DNA of 33,283 nt, taken from Eubacteriales bacterium. GTDB lineage: Bacteria > Bacillota > Clostridia > Tissierellales > Dethiosulfatibacteraceae. The DNA lies in the NCBI GenBank assembly GCA_030694905.1, contig JAUYTY010000089.1, forward strand, positions 1 through 33,283. Direction: 5' to 3'. The translations under genes and the position numbers were made by a program. This document shows positions 23,575-30,796 of the stretch, piece after piece (the stretch's first letter is position 1; every line of letters begins with the position of its first letter). Under the pieces are notes generated by a model that saw nothing but the letters and a program-made list of their open reading frames with translations, had not been told where the DNA came from and made no database searches.

Positions 23575-24894
23575 TTAGATAAAGTTATTCTTCTTTGCCT
23601 CTTGCGATAATTCCGCTCTGAAGTCAGGGTGAGCAATATTGATCAGCATTTTTGTCCTATCCTTAATTGAAGAACCTTTTAGACAAGCTATGCCATACTC
23701 CGTTACCACGTACTCCACGTCTGTTCTAGCCAGGGTTATGATAGTCCCCCTGTCAAAAAATGGTACTATTTTCGATACCCTTACTGTTTCATCGCTTCCT
23801 GGTTTTTTGATTTCGGCCGTTGAATGCAAGGTTATAATTGACTTTCCACCTTTGGCCATTTGAGCGCCTATGGCTGTTTCCACCTGTCCTCCTGTTCCAC
23901 TGATTTGTACATTCCTTATAGCCTCTGATGCGCACTGCCCTGTGAAGTCAACCATCAGTGTCGTATTGACAGATACCATATTATCATTTTGTCTGACAAC
24001 GAAAGGATCATTGGTATAGCTGGATCTGAAGTGATACACCAATGGATTGTCATCAATGAAGTCATACACTTTTTTTGTTCCTAGCGAAAAACTTGTTACA
24101 ATCTTATTGGGAAATAAAGTCTTTTTCTTGCCTGTTATGACACCTGCATAATACAAATCAACCATGGCATCATTAAGCATTTCAGTGTGTATTCCCAGAT
24201 CCTTTTTGCTGATCAGCTCCTTGGCGGCTGCATTTGGGATTGCGCCTATACCCAATTGTATGGTAGATCCGTCATCCACCAATTCTGAAACGAATTGGCC
24301 GATCATTTTGTCAACTTCAGTGATTGGTGCATCGGCAATTGTAGGAACTGCTCTATCCACTTCGTACAGATAATTCACCTGAGAAATATGGAACACTGTA
24401 TCACCAAAGGTCCTTGGGTGTTGAGCACTGACTTCAAAAATAACGATTTTAGCATTGTGGATCATCTCATAATCATAAATAACGCCGGGACCTGTGCTAA
24501 AAAATCCGTTTCTATCCATGGGACTGACGGTACAAACATACACATCGGGACTATTATGTCTCCGGATGAAGCTTGGTCCTGAATTTCTCAGATGTGTCGG
24601 CACATGCGATCCGTAACCCAGCTTATCTGTCGCCCTTTGTACCGGACTATAAAAACAGGCCTCAAATTCAAAGACTCCCTTGTACTCAGGTCTTGTCATT
24701 ATTGCATGGGGCTTAAGCGAGAGGACATTTGTCACATTGACATTTTGCACTTTATCCTTTAACAATGTCATGTTTTCAATAAATGTTATCGGTTCAATAG
24801 GTCCACCTCCCAATACCACATGCTGGTTGGATTTAATCAGCATAACCGCGTCTTCAGGCTTGATCATTTTGCTCACATATTCATTTTTATACAT
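23575..24894 (-). CDS. CoA-transferase of the acetyl-CoA hydrolase/4-hydroxybutyrate CoA-transferase family
   Basis: The 439-residue enzyme moves CoA between carboxylic acids through a glutamyl-CoA thioester. The catalytic Glu is E238 in LGIHTEML, the position known for 4-hydroxybutyrate CoA-transferase. The CoA-binding GSTIQLGIGAIPNA (209-222) and the late EYGIACLKG are also visible. AGGAGGTGAACAA precedes the ATG. In this operon it could activate the hydroxy acid, or recycle the acetoacetate and acyl-CoA released by the BKACE. The window also encodes 4-hydroxybutyryl-CoA dehydratase, so a 4-hydroxybutyrate role (AbfT) is possible, but the operon context argues for the BKACE pathway. Confidence 0.88.
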   Translation of the reverse strand: MYKNEYVSKMIKPEDAVMLIKSNQHVVLGGGPIEPITFIENMTLLKDKVQNVNVTNVLSLKPHAIMTRPEYKGVFEFEACFYSPVQRATDKLGYGSHVPTHLRNSGPSFIRRHNSPDVYVCTVSPMDRNGFFSTGPGVIYDYEMIHNAKIVIFEVSAQHPRTFGDTVFHISQVNYLYEVDRAVPTIADAPITEVDKMIGQFVSELVDDGSTIQLGIGAIPNAAAKELISKKDLGIHTEMLNDAMVDLYYAGVITGKKKTLFPNKIVTSFSLGTKKVYDFIDDNPLVYHFRSSYTNDPFVVRQNDNMVSVNTTLMVDFTGQCASEAIRNVQISGTGGQVETAIGAQMAKGGKSIITLHSTAEIKKPGSDETVRVSKIVPFFDRGTIITLARTDVEYVVTEYGIACLKGSSIKDRTKMLINIAHPDFRAELSQEAKKNNFI

Positions 24895-24909
24895 TTGTTC
24901 ACCTCCTTT

Positions 24910-25857
24910 CTACATTTTGTCATGATACTTCAACAACATTATTAGTCCTTTATCTCTAAACATGGCAATTTCGTCATTGGTATTGCCATGGGACTCCCTA
25001 CGATTTTTCATTTCTTCATTGACACCCTTTTGTACTCTTTCTCCGTATCCCTCCGGCCATTTTTTCCAATCAGCCATATCTTCCCACCATTTTTCAACAG
25101 ATGGACCAATATGGGTCAGGACGCCTCTTATGCCGTGTGCACCGCCACCCAGCTGGTAAATCAGATTAGGTCCCATCAGCGCATATCTTAACCCAGGGCC
25201 AAAGCAACAAGCCTTATCAATCTCTTCTACGCTGCAAATTCCCCTTTCCACTATTTCCACCGCTTCTCGGTATAAAGCCAATGCAAGCCTGTTTGAAATA
25301 AAGCCTAAGGCCTCCTTATTCAATACAATTGGCTCTTTATCAATCGATCTATAAAACTCAACTGCTTTATTGATGTATTTTTCTTCAGTCCTGTCGCCTT
25401 TCGTTATTTCCACAAGTGGAATCAACTGAACGGGATTGTATGGATGAGCACCAATAATTCTTTCCGGGTAATCGGCATCTTTCGCAATTTCTGTTACCAA
25501 CAATCCTGATGTGCTCGATGCAATGATGGCATCGTTCTTTCCATATTTTTCTATATTTTGTATGATGCTTCTTTTAATTTCATAATTCTCCGGACCGTTC
25601 TCTTGAATCAAATCAGCATCCTTGACAGCTTTCTCCATAGATGTTGTTGTTGTGATTCGTTCCAAACATCTATTGAACTCTCTCTCGTCTATAACATTTT
25701 CACTATACATGAATTTCAGATTGGACTTTATTCTATCAACAGCTTCGTCCAATTTGCCGTCATCAATGTCGTATAAAGTGGTTTCCAACCCTTTTAAAGT
25801 GAAGTATGTCGCCCATCCACTCCCAATCAAACCTGATCCGATACATGCAACTTTCAT
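24910..25857 (-). CDS. 3-hydroxyacyl-CoA dehydrogenase family, L-carnitine-dehydrogenase-like
   Basis: The 315-residue NAD-dependent enzyme oxidises a 3-hydroxy group to a 3-keto group. It has the N-terminal IGSGLIGSGWA dinucleotide fold (about 7-16), the QENGPEN and SSTSGL segments, catalytic His in GAHPYNPV, and a C-terminal domain with GPGLRYALMGP, a sequence typical of L-carnitine dehydrogenases and close relatives that act on free acids rather than CoA esters. It is the first gene of the operon, downstream of the sigma-54 promoter, with GGAGG 9 bp before ATG; a TTG just before is the alternative. Paired with a BKACE, it should make the beta-keto acid that enzyme splits. No betaine-handling genes are visible, so carnitine itself is not proven. 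Confidence 0.85.
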   Translation of the reverse strand: MKVACIGSGLIGSGWATYFTLKGLETTLYDIDDGKLDEAVDRIKSNLKFMYSENVIDEREFNRCLERITTTTSMEKAVKDADLIQENGPENYEIKRSIIQNIEKYGKNDAIIASSTSGLLVTEIAKDADYPERIIGAHPYNPVQLIPLVEITKGDRTEEKYINKAVEFYRSIDKEPIVLNKEALGFISNRLALALYREAVEIVERGICSVEEIDKACCFGPGLRYALMGPNLIYQLGGGAHGIRGVLTHIGPSVEKWWEDMADWKKWPEGYGERVQKGVNEEMKNRRESHGNTNDEIAMFRDKGLIMLLKYHDKM

Positions 25858-25899
25858 CAATTATTTCCTCCTTATCGTTCGGTATCTTATCTAGTGATT

Positions 25900-25915
25900 T
25901 GCAATTACCATGCCA
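25900..25915 (-). promoter_or_regulatory. sigma-54 (-24/-12) promoter of the BKACE operon
   Basis: On the minus strand the site reads TGGCATGGTAATTGCA: TGGCA(C/T), five bases between hexamer and TTGCA, with the invariant GG and GC in the right spacing. It lies 43 bp upstream of the dehydrogenase start and downstream of two palindromes. The adjacent gene encodes a sigma-54-dependent activator. Confidence 0.88.
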
Positions 25916-25944
25916 TGTTTATTTGAGCAATATGCACAAAAAAA

Positions 25945-25979
25945 TAATGCTAATTTGCATTAAATGCAAATTAGCATTA
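25945..25979. promoter_or_regulatory. 17-bp-arm palindrome, probable activator site (or terminator)
   Basis: TAATGCTAATTTGCATT and its exact complement are separated by a single A. It lies 30 bp upstream of the -24 element. On the minus strand it is followed by seven T residues, so it could also terminate the regulator transcript. Both uses are compatible. Confidence 0.7.
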
Positions 25980-25987
25980 CTCTTTTT

Positions 25988-26019
25988 CTTCAAATAATGC
26001 ATATTTGCATTATTTGAAG
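25988..26019. promoter_or_regulatory. second palindrome, probable activator site overlapping the regulator stop codon
   Basis: CTTCAAATAATGCA and its exact complement flank TATT. It shares the ATTTGCATTA core with the first palindrome, 43 bp away centre to centre. It is not followed by a T tract on the minus strand, so an enhancer role is more likely than termination. Confidence 0.6.
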
Positions 26020-27440
26020 TCGTATTTTCTGGTTTTTCTGGCTATGGTAGACTGATTGACACCCAAAACTTCAGCGGCTTTATAGGTTGTTTTGTATTTT
26101 TCCATTGCATGTTTGATCAACTCCTCCTCGTACTCCTCCATCAGTTCTTTATAGGTTTTATGCTCCAAGTCGAACAAGGAATTATAGTTTTTATCAGAAA
26201 TCAAATCACGGAATATATTTCTGTTCACCAGCGAAAAGTCGTTTTCCTTAAGGCTGAAATCTGTCAGAATGCCCTTGGGTATATCCTGCAGCTCTATGAC
26301 TGACGTAGAGCTCATAACAACCATTCTTTCTATGAAGTTTTTAAGCTCCCTTACATTGCCGGGCCAGTCATAGTTAAGCATTATATCAAACACATTTTTT
26401 GAGAAGTACTTGGTTTTATTGTATTTCCGGCAATAATCCTTCAAAAAATGGATGGCTAGCGGGATAATATCGTATGGTCTTTCCCTCAGAGAAGGTATTC
26501 TGATTGGCACAACATTTAATCTGAAGTAAAGATCCTGTCTGAATTGCTTTTTTTTGACCAATTCATCCAAATCAGCGTTGGTGGCGGTAATCAATCTGAA
26601 ATCAGAATGTATTTCCTTCACGGATCCAATTTTCTTAATCATTTTGGTTTCAAGTACCCGCAAGAGCTTTCCCTGCAACAATAAAGGCAATGAATCAATC
26701 TCATCTAAAAACAAAGTTCCATTATGGGCTGTTTCTACAAGTCCCACTTTACCTGTTTCCAGTGCACCTGTGAATGAGCCCTTCTCATAACCAAACAACT
26801 CGGCCTCCAGCAACGTTTCAGGAAGGGAAGCACAGTTGATTTTTACTAGATTCTTTTCTGATCTTGGGCTGATGTTATGTATGTAATTGGCGATAACCTC
26901 TTTCCCTGTTCCAGATTCACCCAATATGAGTATGGATGTATCATAAGATGCCAGTTTGGACACAGATTCCAACAACCTTTTCATGGCTGTACTCTCGGCA
27001 ATTATATTATTAAATGCCAGCTCGGTGGTGTCTTCATCCTTATGATGGAACACGGTAACTTCATTCTTAATAACAGCCTCTCTGTAGTGCTCATTGATAT
27101 CACTGACATTCTTCAAAACGCCAATAAGATACTTGATCTCTCCGTCCGCTTCAAAAATTGGTGTTTGTGTTATCATAAGCTTATTGACAACCTTGTTTTT
27201 CTTGGTAACATGTTGACATGCTATGATTTTTTGTTTGGTTTGCAGAACCGTTTTAGTAACAGATCTATCTATTGTTCCTTTTTTTTCAAGTTCCAAGGCA
27301 TTGAATGCCAGCAACTCATTTCTTGAGTAACCTGACATCTCAACCAATGCTTTGTTGACAAAAATAAAATCCGCATTCTTGTTCAAAATATAGATTGGGT
27401 CATCCATTGAATCCAATACATCTTCTAAAAGAATATCCAT
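26010..27440 (-). CDS. sigma-54-dependent transcriptional activator (PAS - AAA+ - TyrR-type HTH)
   Basis: The 476-residue regulator has an N-terminal PAS domain (about 8-115) that may sense a small ligand. A central AAA+ domain follows, with Walker A GESGTGKE (174-181), GSFTGA (221-226, the sigma-54 contact loop, with Ser replacing the usual Ala) and Walker B LFLDEID (243-249). The C-terminal helix-turn-helix reads YKAAEVLGVNQSTIARK and resembles TyrR. It would hydrolyse ATP to open sigma-54 polymerase complexes. The operon beginning 150 bp downstream has a sigma-54 promoter and two palindromes, so it is the probable target. It lacks a receiver domain, so it is not a two-component response regulator. 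AGGTGA precedes the ATG at somewhat long spacing. Confidence 0.95.
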   Translation of the reverse strand: MDILLEDVLDSMDDPIYILNKNADFIFVNKALVEMSGYSRNELLAFNALELEKKGTIDRSVTKTVLQTKQKIIACQHVTKKNKVVNKLMITQTPIFEADGEIKYLIGVLKNVSDINEHYREAVIKNEVTVFHHKDEDTTELAFNNIIAESTAMKRLLESVSKLASYDTSILILGESGTGKEVIANYIHNISPRSEKNLVKINCASLPETLLEAELFGYEKGSFTGALETGKVGLVETAHNGTLFLDEIDSLPLLLQGKLLRVLETKMIKKIGSVKEIHSDFRLITATNADLDELVKKKQFRQDLYFRLNVVPIRIPSLRERPYDIIPLAIHFLKDYCRKYNKTKYFSKNVFDIMLNYDWPGNVRELKNFIERMVVMSSTSVIELQDIPKGILTDFSLKENDFSLVNRNIFRDLISDKNYNSLFDLEHKTYKELMEEYEEELIKHAMEKYKTTYKAAEVLGVNQSTIARKTRKYDFK

Positions 27441-27486
27441 AAATTGGTATCACCTGCTTTTATTTTGTATGAACACTGCTTATTAC

Positions 27487-27515
27487 ATCATAATAGCAAT
27501 CACCTCAAATTTCAA
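27487..27515 (-). promoter_or_regulatory. promoter of the sigma-54 activator gene
   Basis: TTGAAA and TATGAT are 17 bp apart on the minus strand. Two direct copies of AATAGCAAT (27492-27500 and 27514-27522) are spaced exactly 22 bp, overlapping the promoter. Confidence 0.6.
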
Positions 27516-27559
27516 TAGCAATAATCATTCAAGAATAAAAATGCAATATTAGATCAATA

Positions 27560-27568
27560 TGATATAAT
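27560..27568 (+). promoter_or_regulatory. possible extended -10 promoter of the four-helix membrane protein
   Basis: TGATATAAT is an extended -10 with a perfect TATAAT, 29 bp before the start codon. No convincing -35 is present. Confidence 0.5.
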
Positions 27569-27597
27569 ATACTCAAAAACCACTAAGGAAAAAACTT

Positions 27598-28143
27598 ATG
27601 GATAAATTAAATGAACTTTCCAAATGGATTAATCAAAAATTCAAACCCTTTCATCTATTTATTTCATTTATTGTATTTGCATTGTTTATGATAGTTGTTC
27701 TCCCCAATGTCTCGGACACGACAAAAGAAATTACCGGGACCAGCACATCACCGGACACTATGTATTTCTACTCATCACAAAAGCTGTATGATATTGCTGA
27801 ATCCTATGGTGAAGAGGGAAGGGCATATTACATTAGAAGCCGATTTAGTTTTGACATCGTCTGGCCTATTGTCTACCTTCTTTTTCTGGTGTCAATGATA
27901 ACTTTCTTGTTCGAAAGCTCTCTAAATCTGATTCCTTTCATTGGTGTGCTGTTTGATTTTCTGGAGAATCTTGGGGCTTCTTATGTCATGTTCCGCTATC
28001 CCCTGGATACCGGATTTATAGCAACAATAACGCCAAAGTTTACATTGCTTAAATGGGTTTTTATTTATATCAGCTTCGGACTCATAATGGCAGGTCTTGT
28101 GAGACTTATCTTCAATAAGCTACTAGTTAAGCTGAATAAATAA
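27598..28143 (+). CDS. four-helix membrane protein of unknown function
   Basis: The 181-residue protein has four predicted membrane helices (about 18-36, 88-106, 108-125 and 148-172). An extracytoplasmic loop of roughly 50 residues between the first two contains PDTMYFYSSQKLYDIAESYGEEGRAYY-type residues (about 50-77). The arrangement, including tyrosine/glycine-rich loop residues and the DIVWPIVYLLFL start of helix 2, resembles a small uncharacterised membrane family that I cannot name. AAGGA precedes the ATG. It is a single gene, divergent from the sigma-54 activator and convergent with the second BKACE gene. Nothing in its sequence links it to either pathway. Confidence 0.7.
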   Translation: MDKLNELSKWINQKFKPFHLFISFIVFALFMIVVLPNVSDTTKEITGTSTSPDTMYFYSSQKLYDIAESYGEEGRAYYIRSRFSFDIVWPIVYLLFLVSMITFLFESSLNLIPFIGVLFDFLENLGASYVMFRYPLDTGFIATITPKFTLLKWVFIYISFGLIMAGLVRLIFNKLLVKLNK

Positions 28144-28144
28144 A

Positions 28145-28175
28145 GACAAGGCTAGTATCTTGAACTAGCCTTGTC
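28145..28175. terminator. terminator between the membrane protein gene and BKACE copy 2
   Basis: A perfect 12-bp stem, GACAAGGCTAGT / ACTAGCCTTGTC, surrounds a 7-base loop. The T-rich flank (TTTATTTATT) lies on the minus-strand side, so it mainly serves the BKACE gene. The hairpin is correctly placed for both convergent genes. Confidence 0.8.
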
Positions 28176-28192
28176 ACATGAAAATCTTCTCA

Positions 28193-29113
28193 CTAAAAAG
28201 CTACCTTTGACTTACCCTTCAAGCTTAGTATCTCTCTCGCCTCATCGGTTGTCGCCACTTCTCCACCGACTGCCTCAATTATCTGCCTGATCTGCGCGAC
28301 CTGTTCCCCACTGTTTTTGGCTAGTACCCTTGGCTTTAGATAGACATTGTCTTCCAGACCTACCCTCACATGACCACCCATAGACAATGCGGCACTGGTC
28401 ATGTAGAACTGGTTTTTCCCTGCCGCGGCAACAGACCACTCGAAGATGTCGCCTAACTGCTGCTTTGCTTTTTTGACCATGAAGGTGAGATTGTCTGTCT
28501 CAGCCGGTATGCCACCCAGTATTCCCATTACGAACTGAAGATAGATCGGTTTGGTCAACAAGCCAATTTCCTTAAAATAGGCAAGATTGTTAATCATACC
28601 TATGTCGTATACCTCAAATTCAGGGATGGTGCCGTTGGCATACATGGTTTCAACATAGGTTCTGATGCCTTTGAACGTATTTGAGAATATCAGGTCCTCC
28701 GTCGATTCCAAATAAGGAATCTCCCAGTCATATTTTGGTTTAAGTCTTTTTGCCGCAGGCGCCAGCACAAAGTTGATGGATCCGGAATTGCATGACGCCA
28801 GTTCCGGTTTCAATACGGTGACCGGTTTTAGTCTTTCCTCGATAGTCATTCCCAGACCGCCTCCTGTTGTAACACAAACCACCAGGTCTGACTGCTCCTT
28901 GATGCCTTTGGCGATTTGGGTGAACAGTTCAATATCAGATGTGGGTCTACCATTCTCAGGATTTCTGGCATGAATGTGGACCACTGCCGCACCTGCCTCA
29001 TAAGCTGTCAGTGCGTCCGCTATGATCTGGTCTGGTGTGATAGGCAAATACTCGCTCATACCCGGTGTATGGATGCCTCCTGTAAGGGCTGCTGTTATAA
29101 TTGTTTTTTTCAT
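28193..29113 (-). CDS. beta-keto acid cleavage enzyme (BKACE, DUF849 family), copy 2
   Basis: The 306-residue protein has the same zinc ligands as copy 1 (H46 and H48 in VHIHARNPENG) and the late GGHVRVGLEDN motif. Its substrate loop, LTGGIHTPGMSEYLPIT, likewise lacks the Glu that binds the amino group in the lysine-pathway enzyme Kce. The two copies are clearly homologous but diverged through most of their length, so they probably act on different beta-keto acids. The start follows GGAGG at 7 bp; an in-frame ATG eight codons upstream lacks a site. It has its own strong promoter with an operator-like palindrome, just after the tetR gene, and a terminator. It is therefore likely controlled by that TetR protein rather than sigma-54. 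Confidence 0.9.
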   Translation of the reverse strand: MKKTIITAALTGGIHTPGMSEYLPITPDQIIADALTAYEAGAAVVHIHARNPENGRPTSDIELFTQIAKGIKEQSDLVVCVTTGGGLGMTIEERLKPVTVLKPELASCNSGSINFVLAPAAKRLKPKYDWEIPYLESTEDLIFSNTFKGIRTYVETMYANGTIPEFEVYDIGMINNLAYFKEIGLLTKPIYLQFVMGILGGIPAETDNLTFMVKKAKQQLGDIFEWSVAAAGKNQFYMTSAALSMGGHVRVGLEDNVYLKPRVLAKNSGEQVAQIRQIIEAVGGEVATTDEAREILSLKGKSKVAF

Positions 29114-29165
29114 ATTGGTACCTCCATTTAACGACATTTATTTGTTGTCTCTCAAAACTATATTA

Positions 29166-29181
29166 AATGACTTTGGTCATT
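29166..29181. promoter_or_regulatory. probable TetR operator of BKACE copy 2
   Basis: AATGAC-TTTG-GTCATT is a perfect 6-bp-arm palindrome placed just downstream of the -10, over the expected transcription start. A degenerate relative, with ACT and AGT half-sites, lies between the -35 and -10. Confidence 0.6.
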
Positions 29182-29191
29182 CAATGTAATC

Positions 29192-29221
29192 ATTATAATG
29201 CACTTCGAGTCATTATGTCAA
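29192..29221 (-). promoter_or_regulatory. promoter of BKACE copy 2
   Basis: TTGACA and TATAAT, both perfect, are 18 bp apart. The -35 overlaps the stop codon of the tetR gene. The strength of the match suggests a promoter that needs repression. Confidence 0.85.
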
Positions 29222-29829
29222 TTTTTTATTGTTTCTAGAAACAAATTGAAGCTTTTGTCAAACTCAGCCGTCAAACTAAAACTACCATCATGTAATATCC
29301 AGTCATAAATGATGGCTCTGACAAATCTTGTCACATGCATAGTGATTTCCTTTGAACTCAGGTCTTCACTGAATTCTTTTTTGCTCTGTCCGTTTTCAAT
29401 AATTTCTTGAATTATTCTAAAATACAAACGCTTTTCATCTATCAGTAATTTGAAGTTACCTGTGGCATTGATCTGACTTCTATACACAACCTTGACGCTG
29501 TCAATTTTCAGAACGTCCTCGGTAAGTACCGCCACGCTGTTTAGAAACGCCATCAATTGAGATTTTGCATTATTATTCTTATCACTATTATTATATCTTT
29601 CCAGATAAAATCTGTCTATTTTTTCGAATTGTTCAACAATAATTGCTTCCTTTGATGGATAGTGTATATAAAAAGTTCCCTTTCCTACGCCAACTTTATC
29701 GGTAATTTGAGAAATGGTGACATTTTCGTATCCGTATCGGTTGAAGAGCTTAATGGCGGCATTGTACAATTTAACTTTTGTCTCCTGTGATTTTTTCCTT
29801 CTACCTGATGAATCATATTTTTGAGGCAA
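29218..29829 (-). CDS. TetR-family transcriptional regulator
   Basis: The protein of about 203 residues has an N-terminal helix-turn-helix (about 20-60) with the family pattern IKLFNRYGYENVTISQITDKVGVGKGTFYIHYPSKEAI (quoted in parts: NVTISQITDKVGVGKGTFYI). The C-terminal ligand-binding region is variable. It is the last gene of the cyclodeaminase/amidohydrolase/AEC operon, and the next gene, BKACE copy 2, has an operator-like palindrome at its promoter. The start is uncertain: I chose a TTG because AGGAG lies 8 bp before it; a GTG six codons upstream is possible but lacks a site. Its inducer is presumably a pathway acid or CoA ester. Confidence 0.88.
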   Translation of the reverse strand: MPQKYDSSGRRKKSQETKVKLYNAAIKLFNRYGYENVTISQITDKVGVGKGTFYIHYPSKEAIIVEQFEKIDRFYLERYNNSDKNNNAKSQLMAFLNSVAVLTEDVLKIDSVKVVYRSQINATGNFKLLIDEKRLYFRIIQEIIENGQSKKEFSEDLSSKEITMHVTRFVRAIIYDWILHDGSFSLTAEFDKSFNLFLETIKN

Positions 29830-29860
29830 TCCAATCACTCCTAACACTTAACATAATACG

Positions 29861-30796
29861 TTATAAATAATTAAGAACAAACATATAAAAAGGAATAAAG
29901 AACAGACCCATAACCGTTGTCAGTGAAATGGTGAAAGCTACATACTTGGAATCCGCACCGTACATTTCAGCCACCAAAGAGGTCTGTACCATAGCAGGCA
30001 TGGCCGACATAATAACCATAACCTGGGTGGATAGTTTATCGAATTGAAACAATCTAGTCATTAGAAACATAATAGCTGGAGACGCGATAAATCTGAGAAA
30101 CAAGATAACCAATATGGAATTCTCAAACTGATAGTTTTTAAAATCTATTTCGTAAATGATTCTACCCACAAAGATAGCTGCCAATGGCGTTACAGGCTTA
30201 CCAAGATAGCTAGAGACTGTCAGAACCAGGTCCGGTGGTTTCAGATCAATTGCCAGTAGAAGAATCGATAAGATCAGAGCTACAAAGGGTGCATTAAAAA
30301 TTTTTCTGACATTCTCTGAAATTCTGATTCTCTTCACATTGCCGTCTTTCATAATTCTCGGTGCGCAAATTCCCCAGAATACAGATGAGTTTGCGATGTA
30401 ATAGAACAAGATGTATGGAAGGCTCACATCTCCAAAAAGACTGAGTACAATAGGCATTCCAAAAAATAAGCTGTTTGAGACTGATGACATGGAGACGAAA
30501 CTACCTGATTTGGTTTTCTCAATCCTGATAAGTTTTGCCACCAACTCAGAAAGAACAAATGCCACCATCATTGACAATATGCCTATCAATACAAAGTGGA
30601 TTGTTGAGCCAATCATTTCCTTAGGAAACATCTGGAAAAAATTTGTCAAGGTCAACGCTGGAATTGATATGTTGATAATGAACAGATGGATGAAGCGTTT
30701 ACCTTCAATGTTCAGCCACCCCACATAAGACATGAGCCAGCCCACACCAATCATAATGATCATGATGAAAACTGTTTCTAGAGATTTGTAGATCAA
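29861..30796 (-). CDS. AEC-family (auxin efflux carrier type) transporter
   Basis: The 311-residue protein has about ten membrane helices in two groups of five separated by a short basic loop (near KDGNVKRIRISENVRK). AEC-type features include the early GWLMSYVGWLNIEGKRFIH segment, the SVSNSLFFGMPIVLSLFG segment near 105-120, and a C-terminal SAMPAMVQTSLVAEMYGAD stretch. Relatives carry malate, malonate and other organic anions. The start is a TTG overlapping the stop of the M20 gene by four bases (TTGA) with GGAGG 6 bp upstream. It belongs to the cyclodeaminase operon; substrate and direction are unknown. Confidence 0.85.
   Translation of the reverse strand: MIYKSLETVFIMIIMIGVGWLMSYVGWLNIEGKRFIHLFIINISIPALTLTNFFQMFPKEMIGSTIHFVLIGILSMMVAFVLSELVAKLIRIEKTKSGSFVSMSSVSNSLFFGMPIVLSLFGDVSLPYILFYYIANSSVFWGICAPRIMKDGNVKRIRISENVRKIFNAPFVALILSILLLAIDLKPPDLVLTVSSYLGKPVTPLAAIFVGRIIYEIDFKNYQFENSILVILFLRFIASPAIMFLMTRLFQFDKLSTQVMVIMSAMPAMVQTSLVAEMYGADSKYVAFTISLTTVMGLFFIPFYMFVLNYL

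Noticed and set aside
20273-25857. Firm assignment as a carnitine degradation operon
   Set aside because: The dehydrogenase and BKACE would fit, but there is no betainyl-CoA thioesterase, betaine transporter or betaine reductase/demethylase gene, and the permease is GntP type.
26010-27440. Two-component response regulator of the NtrC type
   Set aside because: The N-terminus is a PAS domain with no receiver-domain Asp pattern, and no histidine kinase is nearby.
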